Positions 1 to 8,139 are shown, numbered from the stretch's first letter. The stretch is DNA of 44,083 nt from Caballeronia sp. BR00000012568055 (GCF_029439455.1 NZ_JAQFVG010000199.1:11271-55353); one strand, 5' to 3'. A program made the numbers and translations. Notes: generated by a model not told the origin, from the letters alone.

Positions 1-1077
1 AAGTGCGGGACTGTCGATGCCGAGATTGCTTCTGGCAAAGTTCGTCGCGAAAAGCATGCCCTCACACGCTTCGGCCCAAGCCTTCTTGAGTACGTCAGCC
101 GATAGACCTCCCACCGTAAGAAAGCGAGATTGCCCCGTCGCAAACGCCATGAGATTCTTTAGATGCAGGCCCAGATCGAGATCGAATCCGGACTTCGCAC
201 ATTCACTCTGAAAATCAAGGAATATCTGAAGAGAGTGCCGCCACTTTGCCGTGATCTGCGCCAAGGCCAGATCGGAACTCCGCAATTTTGCGCCGAGCGA
301 GTTGACACGCACGAATATCTCTGTGACTTCTTCGTAGGACAACGTGCGCTCAAGCACGTCCATGCGATACAGGTATTTCCTGATCGCTCTCAGCTTTGCG
401 AGGCGTTGACTGTATTTTTCGTAGCGGGGATCATCGAAGTCCGAGATGCCAGCTTGCTTGAGAAACGTCTTGTCACTCTCACTCTTGAAGACATCCGAGA
501 CTTTCACCCAATGCGGCATTTGCTCCAGTTTCCGCGTCGCCACAACGAACGTCATTTTGTTGAACCGCTTTTGCAGTTCGTCATCGGATGAGTCCACGTC
601 CTCTTCAAGCAATTCTTCGTCTTCATCGCTATCCTCGTCGTCCGATCCATGCTCATCGACTTCGCTGATGATCGCAAGCTGCTCGGGATGTTCGAGGTTG
701 AAGAGGATATCGATAGGACGGCGACGACCGCGCACCACGACCGGCGTTCCGCGGATGATCGCGGACAATGAGGTCAGCCGTTGCTGTCCGTCCAGCAGCA
801 GACGAGTACTTTTGTAAGCACTCGAAGTCTGGCTGACGGCAAAGTCCTGTAAAGCGATCGTTTCATCGGTTTCCCACAGAAGGATTGCTCCCGAAGGATA
901 GCCTCGATACAGCGAATCCAGCAGATCGCGCACACGCGTGGACCGCCAAACGTATTGGCGCTGCATTTCGGGCAAACGCAACTCCCCTCGCTCAATCATG
1001 GAAACGAGTTCTTCGACCGATGCTTCTGCTTTCGCCACTTTCCACTCCACCTGAAACTCGTGCAGCACCGCACTCAT
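1..1077 (-). CDS. DUF262 (GmrSD-type N-terminal) protein, C-terminus outside window
   Basis: 359 codons are visible and the frame is still open at base 1. The DUF262 family has a ParB-like nucleotide-binding fold; members include GmrS-type restriction subunits and many stand-alone proteins. Visible signatures are a PSGAILLWE segment (residues 61-69), the hallmark DGQQRLTSL (D96-L104) and FVRVNSLGAKL (255-265), the conserved F-R-N-G-L stretch. Residues 139-167 form a strongly acidic Asp/Glu insert, probably a flexible linker. The ATG at 1077-1075 gives a natural N-terminus, but only weak Shine-Dalgarno sequence precedes it. The leader is unusual because the terminator of the upstream gene ends just 12 bases before this start. 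A nuclease domain (HNH or DUF1524), if present, would lie beyond the left edge. Function unknown; defence is possible but unproven. Confidence 0.85.
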   Translation of the reverse strand, partial: MSAVLHEFQVEWKVAKAEASVEELVSMIERGELRLPEMQRQYVWRSTRVRDLLDSLYRGYPSGAILLWETDETIALQDFAVSQTSSAYKSTRLLLDGQQRLTSLSAIIRGTPVVVRGRRRPIDILFNLEHPEQLAIISEVDEHGSDDEDSDEDEELLEEDVDSSDDELQKRFNKMTFVVATRKLEQMPHWVKVSDVFKSESDKTFLKQAGISDFDDPRYEKYSQRLAKLRAIRKYLYRMDVLERTLSYEEVTEIFVRVNSLGAKLRSSDLALAQITAKWRHSLQIFLDFQSECAKSGFDLDLGLHLKNLMAFATGQSRFLTVGGLSADVLKKAWAEACEGMLFATNFARSNLGIDSPAL

Positions 1078-1089
1078 TGGCGGCGCACG

Positions 1090-1122
1090 AAAAAAAGCAT
1101 GACCTACCTTCGTAGGTCATGC
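1090..1122 (-). terminator. Rho-independent terminator of the 1149-1748 gene
   Basis: A perfect 11-bp stem (GCATGACCTAC at 1097-1107 with its complement at 1112-1122) closes a 4-base loop. On the minus strand it is followed directly by seven T residues (1090-1096). It lies 26 bases past the stop of the secreted-protein gene and also inside the leader of the DUF262 gene on the same strand. Confidence 0.92.
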
Positions 1123-1148
1123 CATTCACTCACAAAGCTCGCGCCGAA

Positions 1149-1748
1149 TTACTTGACGATCTGCCCGTTACGCGTCACGTCGATCGCCGACGCGCCGACA
1201 TAAGTAGCGAGCACGCTGTCGCCCACCTTGAAGTTGTCCAGCGGAATGTCCTTCTGAACCTGCATGGTGACCACGCGCTTCGGACCGGCGAGCGTGACTT
1301 CACGCGTCTTCGCATCGATCTTCTGGATCACGGCGACCACTTGAACGCCCGACGTCTTGACGACCACGCCGCCCGATGCGGGTGCGGTGCTTTCCGAGGT
1401 CACGCGTGCTTCCGCGCCCTTCGGATCGACCTTGTCGGCCGACATCAGCAGCGCGCCGCGATACGCCATGTGCACTTCGTCACCGACCTTCAGCTTCTTG
1501 ACATCGGCGATATTCGGATCGATGTCGATCACTACCGCGTTGCCCTTCGGGCCCGTCACTTCGACGCTGTTGGACTCGGTGAAGATGTGGGTGATCTTGC
1601 CGGTCATGTTGACGGCCACGCCCTCGCCAACGGCCTGAACCGCGCTGGCGGGTTGTTGCGTGGCTTCCGCCGATACGGCGAAGAGCATCGCGCCGGCGAT
1701 GGCCGTTGCCGAGAGAACGCGGGCGAAGCGGGAAGTACGTTGTTGCAT
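1149..1748 (-). CDS. Secreted/periplasmic protein with two copies of a beta-rich domain
   Basis: 199 residues. Residues 1-30 form a Sec signal peptide (basic MQQRTSRFAR, hydrophobic ATAIAGAMLFAVS, cleavage near AEA). The mature part contains two similar segments, about 48-105 and 138-195. Each runs: strand ending in I, an ESNS/AKTR turn, VEVTGPKG or VTLAGPKR, then a KVGD motif and an AYRGA or TYVGA strand. This looks like an internal duplication of a small OB- or DUF5666-like beta domain. No catalytic motif is visible, and no function is assigned. GGAG precedes the ATG at 7-8 bases, a large palindrome (1768-1790) sits in the leader, and a terminator follows, so it is probably monocistronic. 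Confidence 0.85.
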   Translation of the reverse strand: MQQRTSRFARVLSATAIAGAMLFAVSAEATQQPASAVQAVGEGVAVNMTGKITHIFTESNSVEVTGPKGNAVVIDIDPNIADVKKLKVGDEVHMAYRGALLMSADKVDPKGAEARVTSESTAPASGGVVVKTSGVQVVAVIQKIDAKTREVTLAGPKRVVTMQVQKDIPLDNFKVGDSVLATYVGASAIDVTRNGQIVK

Positions 1749-2068
1749 GTGATGCTCCAGACAAAGGTTCGGGCCACCGTGGCCCGAACAGAAACCGATA
1801 TCGATGTAAGGCGAATGAATCCGCCAATTTATCGGTCGTCAGAGCACCTGAGCAAGGGCTGAGCGCCTGCAGTTTAGGCAGGTTTGAAACATTAAGTTGA
1901 TGCGCGGCGTTCCCCGAGAAGGATTGACGAAAGACAACAATGCGACGTCGAATCTGACATTCAGCTTTCGGACCAATTCACAGACGACTCATGGAAAATT
2001 CTATATTTTCTTATTTCAGCAAGGCGTACTCTTAAGCGATTCCTGCCAAAAGCCACGGAGTCCAGTCG
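1749..2068. other. Intergenic region between divergent genes
   Basis: 320 bases between the secreted-protein gene (minus) and the MFS gene (plus). It holds the palindrome at 1768-1790 and an AT-rich patch around 1990-2030. A weak promoter-like pair for the plus strand is visible, TTCACA at 1977-1982 and TATATT at 2002-2007, but its 19-base spacer is long. I see no coding sequence here. Confidence 0.5.
1768..1790 (-). promoter_or_regulatory. Perfect palindrome in the 5' leader of the secreted-protein gene
   Basis: Arms of 11 bases (GTTCGGGCCAC at 1768-1778 and its exact complement at 1780-1790) around one central base. It lies 19 bases upstream of the ATG at 1748. As RNA it would form a very stable hairpin just before the ribosome-binding site. 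There is no U tract, so it is not a standard terminator. It could be a dyad operator or a leader stabiliser. Confidence 0.6.
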
Positions 2069-3385
2069 ATGAGCACTGCCCTGCCCGCCTCACACGCTCC
2101 CGGACGCAACGCCGCGCTGACCATGTCCGGCAAGCGCGCCATTCTCGTATCGACCATCGGCAATGCGCTCGAATGGTTCGATTTCATGGTCTACGGCTTC
2201 TTCGCCGTGATCATCGCCAAGCTGTTTTTCCCGGCGACCAATCCGACCGTCTCGCTGCTTGCGACCTGGGCTACCTTCGGCGTCGGCTTTATGACGCGGC
2301 CGCTGGGCGGCATCGTGCTCGGCGCGGTGGCGGATCGCGTGGGGCGCAAGTCGGCGCTCACGCTCACCATCTCGCTGATGGCGGTCGGCATCGCGATCAT
2401 CGCGTTTGCGCCGACTTACGAGGCGATCGGCATAGGCGCGCCTTTGCTGATGTTGCTCGGGCGCTTGATTCAGGGCTTTTCGGCGGGCGGCGAAGTGGGC
2501 TGCGCGACCGCGTTTCTGGTCGAATATGCGCCCGGCAACCGGCGCGGCTTCTTCGGCAGTTTTCAGATGGTCGCGCAGGCGGCGGCGAGTCTGGGCGGAT
2601 CGCTGTTCGGCGCGGTGCTGACGCGCACGCTCAGTCCCGAGCATCTGAATAGCTGGGGCTGGCGCGTGCCGTTCGTGGTCGGGCTGATGATCGTGCCAGT
2701 CGGTTTGTATCTGCGATCGAAACTGGATGAGTCACCGGTGTTCGTGGAAAAGGCGGAGAAGAACGAATTAACCTCGCGCCCGATCCGCGATACCGCCACC
2801 AAGCACTGGATGTCCGTGCTCGCCGGTTTCGGCCTGACGATTTTCGGCACCATCGGCACATACATTTTCCTGCTGTATCTGCCGACGCACGCCACGCGCG
2901 TGCTGCATATGGCGCTGACCGACGGCCTCATCAGTTCGACCATCGGCGCGCTCGTGTATCTCGTGTGCTGCCCGATCTTCGGCACGCTGTCGGATCGTAT
3001 CGGCCGCAAGAAGCTGATGATGACCGCGCTGATCCTCGCGCTGCTCACGGCCTATCCCATCTTCGCGATGCTCACCGCGCATCCCAGCCTGCCGATGCTG
3101 ATCGTCAGTCAGGCGCTGTTGATGACGTGGCTTGGCATTTTCCAGGGCTGCTATCCCGCGTTCATTTCCGAGCTGCTGCCCTCGAGCGTCCGCTCCACCG
3201 GGATTTCGGTCAGCTACAACGTCGCGGTGATGATCTTCGGCGGCTTTGCGCCCGCCATCGTGCAATGGCTCACCATGACCACGGGCGACGCGCTTTCCAT
3301 CTGCTATTACGTGATGTTCGGCTGCGTGGTCGCGCTGATCACGCTCATTCCGCTGCGCGACCGTTATAGTGAGGTGCTGCGCTAG
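2069..3385 (+). CDS. MFS metabolite:H+ symporter (MHS family)
   Basis: 438 residues, usual MHS length, with about 12 hydrophobic segments. Family marks are the N-terminal IGNALEWFDFMVYGFFA segment (about 30-46), the loop 2-3 motif GAVADRVGRKSAL (85-97) and RLIQGFSAGGEVG (about 131-143), all typical of the ProP/ShiA/CitA-like branch. These import organic acids, osmolytes or shikimate with protons across the inner membrane. The substrate cannot be read from sequence. GGAG is 8 bases before the ATG. It stands alone: divergent from the secreted-protein gene and closed by the terminator at 3480-3503. Confidence 0.9.
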   Translation: MSTALPASHAPGRNAALTMSGKRAILVSTIGNALEWFDFMVYGFFAVIIAKLFFPATNPTVSLLATWATFGVGFMTRPLGGIVLGAVADRVGRKSALTLTISLMAVGIAIIAFAPTYEAIGIGAPLLMLLGRLIQGFSAGGEVGCATAFLVEYAPGNRRGFFGSFQMVAQAAASLGGSLFGAVLTRTLSPEHLNSWGWRVPFVVGLMIVPVGLYLRSKLDESPVFVEKAEKNELTSRPIRDTATKHWMSVLAGFGLTIFGTIGTYIFLLYLPTHATRVLHMALTDGLISSTIGALVYLVCCPIFGTLSDRIGRKKLMMTALILALLTAYPIFAMLTAHPSLPMLIVSQALLMTWLGIFQGCYPAFISELLPSSVRSTGISVSYNVAVMIFGGFAPAIVQWLTMTTGDALSICYYVMFGCVVALITLIPLRDRYSEVLR

Positions 3386-3479
3386 CACGTAATCGAACGA
3401 AACGGATGATCGTTGAGGCTTAAGTCTGGATTAAGGAAGCACCCTTAGTCTGACACCTGACCGATCCACCCCTCCTTCT

Positions 3480-3503
3480 GGCCGCGCAAGCGGCCAATTT
3501 TTT
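3480..3503 (+). terminator. Rho-independent terminator after the MHS transporter
   Basis: GGCCGC stem (3480-3485), GCAA tetraloop, GCGGCC (3490-3495), then AA and six T residues. It is 95 bases after the transporter stop and 32 bases before the small membrane gene. Confidence 0.93.
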
Positions 3504-3535
3504 GCCCGCGATTTTCAAGGGCACAGGCAGCCATC

Positions 3536-3643
3536 ATGCAAATGATCGTGCGTCTTTTTCTGATTCTGGTCGCGCTCGTCGCGTTCGCGGGCGTCGGCGT
3601 GTTCCTGCTTTCGCTGTTCGCGCGCATCTTCATGCCGCACTGA
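3536..3643 (+). CDS. Small single-span membrane protein, 35 residues
   Basis: ATG at 3536, TGA at 3641-3643. The peptide starts MQMIVRLF, continues through a run of L, V, A, F and G residues to about residue 28, and ends with the short polar tail ARIFMPH, so almost the whole protein is one membrane segment. A weak purine stretch (AAGGGCA) lies upstream. It is framed by one terminator before it and a hairpin just after its stop, which supports an independent transcription unit. No family recognised. It could be a stress-type small membrane protein, but it is short enough that chance cannot be excluded. Confidence 0.5.
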   Translation: MQMIVRLFLILVALVAFAGVGVFLLSLFARIFMPH

Positions 3644-3650
3644 ATTTGCA

Positions 3651-3670
3651 GTGCCCGTTCGGGCACGTTT
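3651..3670 (+). terminator. Hairpin terminator after the small membrane gene
   Basis: GTGCCC (3651-3656), loop GTTC, GGGCAC (3661-3666), then GTTT. It starts 8 bases past the TGA. The T tail is short, so this is weaker than the terminator at 3480-3503. Confidence 0.6.
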
Positions 3671-3877
3671 CCTGCGATCCAATCAAACCGCGACCGATGC
3701 GCTTAGCAGGATCGGTTGCGCGCGACTACACTCGTTTGAGTCATTCAGCCGAACGTCCTGCCGCCCGCGCGCAGACTGTTCGCACATCTCGTGTCCCCGG
3801 TCTCATCTCGTCGCATGTCATCGTCCTCGCGCGTGGCGCCGCTGTGCGGCCGCCGCGTCATTCCAGGAGAATGCTCG

Positions 3878-4456
3878 ATGCAACACCCTGTCCCCCGATC
3901 GAATAAAACCCGGCGTGCGCCCGCGCGCGTGCAATCCGGGTCGCACGCTGTCACTCAACCCGTTGCCAAAACCAGCGACGACACAGCCAGTTTCACGCTC
4001 AAGGTCAACGGCCAATCGCATCAACTCAAGCTCGATCCGCGCACCACGCTGCTCGATGCCCTGCGCGAACATCTGCATCTCACGGGCACGAAAAAAGGCT
4101 GCGATCACGGCCAATGCGGCGCATGCACGGTGCATCTGAACGGACGCCGCGTGAACTCGTGCCTGTGCCTCGCCGCCGCCTGCGATGGCGATGAAGTCAC
4201 CACCATCGAAGGAATCGGCGAAGTGGAAGCGCTGCATCCGTTGCAGGCCGCGTTCGTCGAATGCGATGGTTACCAGTGCGGCTACTGTACGTCCGGTCAG
4301 TTGATGTCGGCGATGGCGCTGCTCGACGAACCCATCGGCCCGAGCAATGCCGACGTGCGCGAAGCGATGAGCGGCAATCTGTGCCGCTGCGGTGCGTATC
4401 AGAACATCGTCGAGGCGATCCAGTCCGTGCGCAACTCACATAACGATAAAAAATAA
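3878..4456 (+). CDS. paoA: Aldehyde oxidoreductase, 2Fe-2S subunit (PaoA/YagT-like)
   Basis: 192 residues. Small electron-transfer subunit of a molybdenum aldehyde dehydrogenase of the xanthine oxidase family. Two [2Fe-2S] sites are complete: plant-type C75, C80, C83, C95 and helical C134, C137, C169, C171 (NLCRCGAY). The ATG at 3878 is chosen because AGGAGA ends 7 bases before it. In E. coli the homologue carries a Tat leader, making the enzyme periplasmic. Here the first 38 residues are Arg/Ser/Thr-rich with no hydrophobic stretch, so export is not supported. It is the first gene of paoABC, with 10 bases to paoB. Confidence 0.93.
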   Translation: MQHPVPRSNKTRRAPARVQSGSHAVTQPVAKTSDDTASFTLKVNGQSHQLKLDPRTTLLDALREHLHLTGTKKGCDHGQCGACTVHLNGRRVNSCLCLAAACDGDEVTTIEGIGEVEALHPLQAAFVECDGYQCGYCTSGQLMSAMALLDEPIGPSNADVREAMSGNLCRCGAYQNIVEAIQSVRNSHNDKK

Positions 4457-4466
4457 GGAGCGCGCC

Positions 4467-5474
4467 ATGAACCAGTTTCAGCTTTCACGCGCGCGCGATC
4501 TGAGCGACGCGATCCACGCCGGCGCGCTCGCGCATACAGCGCAACAGGGCGCGGAAGTGCGCTTTCTCGCGGGCGGCACCACGCTGCTCGATCTGATGAA
4601 GCTCGATGTCGAAAAGCCAATGCGCGTGGTCGATATCAGCCGTCTGCCGCTCGACAAGATCGAGGCGACGAAGGATGGCGGCGTGAGCATCGGCGCGACG
4701 GCGCGCAATGCGGATCTGGCCAATCATCCGCTTATTAAGGATAGCTATGCAGTGTTGTCGGAAGCGGTCTTAGCGGGTGCATCGGCACAACTGCGCAATA
4801 TGGCGACAACCGCAGGCAATCTGCTGCAACGCACGCGCTGCGTCTATTTCCGCGATACCGCGTCGCCCTGCAACAAGCGCGAGCCCGGTAGCGGCTGCTC
4901 CGCGATGCAAGGCTTCAATCGCACGCAAGCCATTTTAGGCACCAGCGATTCGTGCATCGCCAGCAATCCGTCGGACATGAATGTGGCGCTCGCCGCGCTC
5001 GAAGCAACGATTCATTTCGAAGGCACACGCGGCAAACGCGCCGTGCCGATCGACGAGTTCTATCTCCTTCCCGGCGATACACCGGAGTGCGAAACCTTGC
5101 TCGAAGCGGGCGATCTGATTACGCACGTGAGCGTGCCTGCGCCGATGGAAGGTGCGCGTTCGTTATATCTGAAGTTGCGCGATCGGGCGTCGTATGAGTT
5201 TGCGCTGGCATCGGCAGGCGTGATCGTGGCGGTGAAAGATGGGCGCATTACTCATGCGCGCGTGGGACTCGGCGGCGTCGCGACCAAACCGTGGCGTTCG
5301 CGCGAAGCGGAGAAGGAACTGATGAACGCATCGCCCGATGAAGCGACGTTCAAACGCGCCGCCGATGCCGCCCTCGCCGATGCGAAACCGCAAACCGAGA
5401 ACGGCTTCAAGATCGAACTCGCGCGCCGCTGCATATTGCATGCGCTCAAACAAGTGACCACGCACGCTTCATAA
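4467..5474 (+). CDS. paoB: Aldehyde oxidoreductase, FAD subunit with 4Fe-4S insert (PaoB/YagS-like)
   Basis: 335 residues. Medium subunit with a PCMH-type FAD domain (FLAGGTTLLDLMK about 33-45; NMATTAGNLLQRTRC 111-125) and a CO-dehydrogenase-type flavoprotein C-terminal domain. C125, C135, C144 and C163 match the extra [4Fe-4S] loop that marks the PaoB and 4-hydroxybenzoyl-CoA reductase beta branch. The start at 4467 follows AAGGAG by 6 bases. It passes electrons between the paoA clusters and FAD. The stop overlaps the ribosome-binding site of paoC, suggesting translational coupling. Confidence 0.94.
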   Translation: MNQFQLSRARDLSDAIHAGALAHTAQQGAEVRFLAGGTTLLDLMKLDVEKPMRVVDISRLPLDKIEATKDGGVSIGATARNADLANHPLIKDSYAVLSEAVLAGASAQLRNMATTAGNLLQRTRCVYFRDTASPCNKREPGSGCSAMQGFNRTQAILGTSDSCIASNPSDMNVALAALEATIHFEGTRGKRAVPIDEFYLLPGDTPECETLLEAGDLITHVSVPAPMEGARSLYLKLRDRASYEFALASAGVIVAVKDGRITHARVGLGGVATKPWRSREAEKELMNASPDEATFKRAADAALADAKPQTENGFKIELARRCILHALKQVTTHAS

Positions 5475-5485
5475 GGATGACGAAC

Positions 5486-7702
5486 ATGTCCACTGCGCCC
5501 GATATCAAGCCGTCGAAGTTTATCGGACGGCCGCAGTCGCGTATCGACGGTCCGCTGAAAGTGAGCGGCCGCGCGACTTATACATCCGACGTCGATCTGC
5601 CCGGCATGTTGTATGCCGTGCCGGTTTGCAGCACCATCGCGAGCGGCAAGATCACCTCGCTCGAATTCGCCGCCGCGCAAGCCATGCCCGGCGTCAAGCT
5701 GATTTTGCATCGCGGGAATATCGGCAAGCTGTATCGCATTCCGGGCAACTCGTTCGAAGACGGTTATGTCGATGAACAACGTCCGCCCTTCGAAGACGAC
5801 ATCATTCGCTATTACGGCCAGTATGTGGCGTGCGTGATCGCGGAAACGTTCGAAGCGGCCAGCGCCGCGGCGGCTGCGGTCAAAGTCAGCTACGAAGTGT
5901 CGGAGCATGATGTCAGCACCACGCTCGGCGTGCACGACGACCTCAAAGTCGCAAGCGAACGGGGCGATGCCGCAAACGCTTTCGAGCAAGCGCCCGTCAA
6001 AATCGACGAGTTGTATTCGACGCCCGTAGAAACGCACAATCCGATCGAACTGCACGCAACGGTCGCGCACTGGGACGGCGACAGTTATACGTTCTACGAA
6101 ACGAGTCAGGCGATATCGAACCATCGCGGCACGCTCGTGCAGATGCTCGGCGTGCCAAAAGAGAAAGTGCGCGTGATTTCGCGTTATCTCGGCTCGGGCT
6201 TCGGCGGCAAGCTGTGGATGTGGCCGCATTCGCTGCTCGCGGGCATCGCGACGAAGCAGATGGAGCGGCCCGTGAAACTCGTCGTCAGCCGCAAGATGAT
6301 GTTTCAGAACGTCGGGCATCGTCCGACGACAGAGCAACGCGTGCGGCTCGCGGCGAATGCCGACGGCAAGCTCGTGTCGCTGCGGCACGACTTTCTGAAC
6401 CACTCCGCCATCGCCGATGATTATGCGGAAGACTGCGGCGAAGCCACGCCGTCGATGTACAGCACGAAGAATCTGCGCGTGACGGGCGGCACGGTCAAAC
6501 GCAATGTCGGCTCGCCCACGTCAATGCGCGGTCCCGGCGCGGTGCCGGGTTTATTCGCGATCGAATCGGCCATGGATGAACTGGCGATCGCGCTGGAGAT
6601 CGATCCGGTGCAACTTCGTTTGCTCAACGAACCAAAAGTCGATGAAAGCAGCGGACTGCCGTTTTCATCGCGTCATCTGGTCGAATGCCTGCAAACCGGC
6701 GCGGAAAAATTCGGCTGGTCGAAGCGCACGCCCGAAGTCGGATCGATGAAACGTGATGGTTTGACGCTTGGCTGGGGCGTCGGCGCATGCAGTTGGCCTG
6801 GGCTGCGTTTTTCGGCAGAAGCGAGCGTCGATCTGCGCGCGGACGGCACGGCGCGCGTGGCGTGCGGCACGCAGGATATCGGCACGGGCACGTACACGAT
6901 CCTCGCGCAGTTGGTCGCGGAACATACGGGTATCGCGCTGGACAAGATCGAAGTCGGCCTCGGCGATACCGCATTGCCGATCGGCCCGATATCGGGTGGA
7001 TCAGCGGCGACGGCATCCGTCATTCCCGCTGTCTCCGATGCGACGCGCGCGGCGGTCAAGATGTTGCTATCGCGTGCTGTGTCGGCGTTTGAAGGCGCGA
7101 AGGAGGAAGATTTGGCGATGACCTCAGGCTTCGTGCATCGCAAGCAGGACGCGCCTGAACGTGGCGTGCCGTACGCGCAGATACTCGAAGCGGCGAACAT
7201 GCACGCGGCATCGGGCAGCGCGAGCGCCAAAGGCGGTTTCAACGATCCGCTCAAAAAGAAGTGGTCGATTCATTCGTACGGCGCGCATTTCGCTGAAGTG
7301 ACGTGGGAGCCTGAAACGGCGCGTTTGCGCGTAAGCCGCGTGGTGACCGTGATCGATGGCGGCAAGATTCTGAACCCGCGCGCGGGCCGCAATCAGGTCG
7401 AAGGCGCGGTGATGATGGGCGTGGGCATGGCGCTGTTCGAACACACCACATACGACCCGCGCACCGGCGCGCCCATCAACAGCAATTTCGCCGATTACGT
7501 GATGGCCACACATGCCGATGCACCGAAGCTCGATGTGACCTTTCTCGATCATCCGGATACGGTTTTCAACGAGCTTGGCGCGAGAGGGATTGCGGAGATC
7601 GGACTGGCGGGTATTGCGGCGGCGATTACCGGCGCGGTGCATCATGCGACCGGGGTTAGAGTCAGGAAATTGCCGGTGATGATTGAGGATTTGTTGGGGT
7701 AG
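5486..7702 (+). CDS. paoC: Aldehyde oxidoreductase, molybdenum cofactor subunit (PaoC/YagR-like)
   Basis: 738 residues from the ATG at 5486. An ATG at 5477 (MTNMSTA) is in frame but falls on the AAGGA itself, so 5486 with 8-base spacing is preferred. Large subunit binding molybdopterin cytosine dinucleotide. It begins with the family sequence RIDGPLKVSGRATYT, contains GSGFGGKLW and an MRGPGAVPG segment, and near the C-terminus GARGIAEIGLAGI, whose Glu (about 704) is the expected catalytic base. The complex oxidises aldehydes, especially aromatic ones, to acids. The molybdenum-cofactor chaperone paoD (XdhC family), often the next gene, is absent here; a terminator follows instead. Confidence 0.94.
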   Translation: MSTAPDIKPSKFIGRPQSRIDGPLKVSGRATYTSDVDLPGMLYAVPVCSTIASGKITSLEFAAAQAMPGVKLILHRGNIGKLYRIPGNSFEDGYVDEQRPPFEDDIIRYYGQYVACVIAETFEAASAAAAAVKVSYEVSEHDVSTTLGVHDDLKVASERGDAANAFEQAPVKIDELYSTPVETHNPIELHATVAHWDGDSYTFYETSQAISNHRGTLVQMLGVPKEKVRVISRYLGSGFGGKLWMWPHSLLAGIATKQMERPVKLVVSRKMMFQNVGHRPTTEQRVRLAANADGKLVSLRHDFLNHSAIADDYAEDCGEATPSMYSTKNLRVTGGTVKRNVGSPTSMRGPGAVPGLFAIESAMDELAIALEIDPVQLRLLNEPKVDESSGLPFSSRHLVECLQTGAEKFGWSKRTPEVGSMKRDGLTLGWGVGACSWPGLRFSAEASVDLRADGTARVACGTQDIGTGTYTILAQLVAEHTGIALDKIEVGLGDTALPIGPISGGSAATASVIPAVSDATRAAVKMLLSRAVSAFEGAKEEDLAMTSGFVHRKQDAPERGVPYAQILEAANMHAASGSASAKGGFNDPLKKKWSIHSYGAHFAEVTWEPETARLRVSRVVTVIDGGKILNPRAGRNQVEGAVMMGVGMALFEHTTYDPRTGAPINSNFADYVMATHADAPKLDVTFLDHPDTVFNELGARGIAEIGLAGIAAAITGAVHHATGVRVRKLPVMIEDLLG

Positions 7703-7727
7703 TTGGTCACGCTTCTTGAAGCAAAGC

Positions 7728-7771
7728 GACCCTCACTTTGGCGAAGCAACGCGCTGACGTGGGGGTCTTTT
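7728..7771 (+). terminator. Probable terminator after paoC
   Basis: GACCCTCAC (7728-7736) can pair with GTGGGGGTC (7759-7767) as nine pairs including one T-G wobble, closing a 22-base loop, and TTTT follows. The long loop makes it only moderately certain. Confidence 0.6.
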
Positions 7772-7848
7772 CATGCGCGAACGCTTTGCTAGAATGCATT
7801 GAAATGTTTCATGCGCTTGCACACGACAAGAATTTTCAGGTAGACCGA

Positions 7849-8139
7849 ATGAAACCCTCCCTCGCCCTCGAAGCTCATCGCCACGATATTCGTCGGGTGG
7901 TCGAAGCGCATCGTGCAACCAATCCACGGATTTTCGGTTCAGTCGCGCGTGGTGAGGATACCGAGGAAAGCGACCTCGATTTGTTGATCGACTCCACGCC
8001 CGAAACGTCGCTGTTCGATATCGGTGCGATCCGTTATGAATTGCGTGAGTTGCTTGGAGTAAAGGTTGACGTGTTGACAGTCGGCTCTCTACCGGACCGC
8101 TCTCGCGATAGCATTCTTGCCAGCGCTATTCCGGTGTAG
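7849..8139 (+). CDS. MNT-type minimal nucleotidyltransferase (orphan)
   Basis: 96 residues. The polymerase-beta-like signature GSVARGEDTEESDLDLLID (about 27-45) carries the G-S motif and paired Asp residues, and KVDVLTV (about 70-76) supplies the third acidic residue, so the active site looks intact. Such proteins usually act as antitoxins that AMPylate a neighbouring HEPN ribonuclease toxin. The ATG at 7849 is preferred because the family begins close to it; the frame stays open upstream. No HEPN gene lies on either side within this window: paoC is upstream and glcB downstream. It is either a lone antitoxin, a relic of a pair, or a stand-alone nucleotidyltransferase. Confidence 0.85.
   Translation: MKPSLALEAHRHDIRRVVEAHRATNPRIFGSVARGEDTEESDLDLLIDSTPETSLFDIGAIRYELRELLGVKVDVLTVGSLPDRSRDSILASAIPV

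Noticed and set aside
163..817. Plus-strand frames at the left edge
   Set aside because: They are shadows of the DUF262 coding sequence; the Ser-rich stretch in one is just the complement of the acidic insert.
5252..6403. 383-codon open frame antisense to paoC and paoB
   Set aside because: Arg/His/Ala-rich translation with no domain, opposite strongly recognised genes; typical of high-GC third-position bias.
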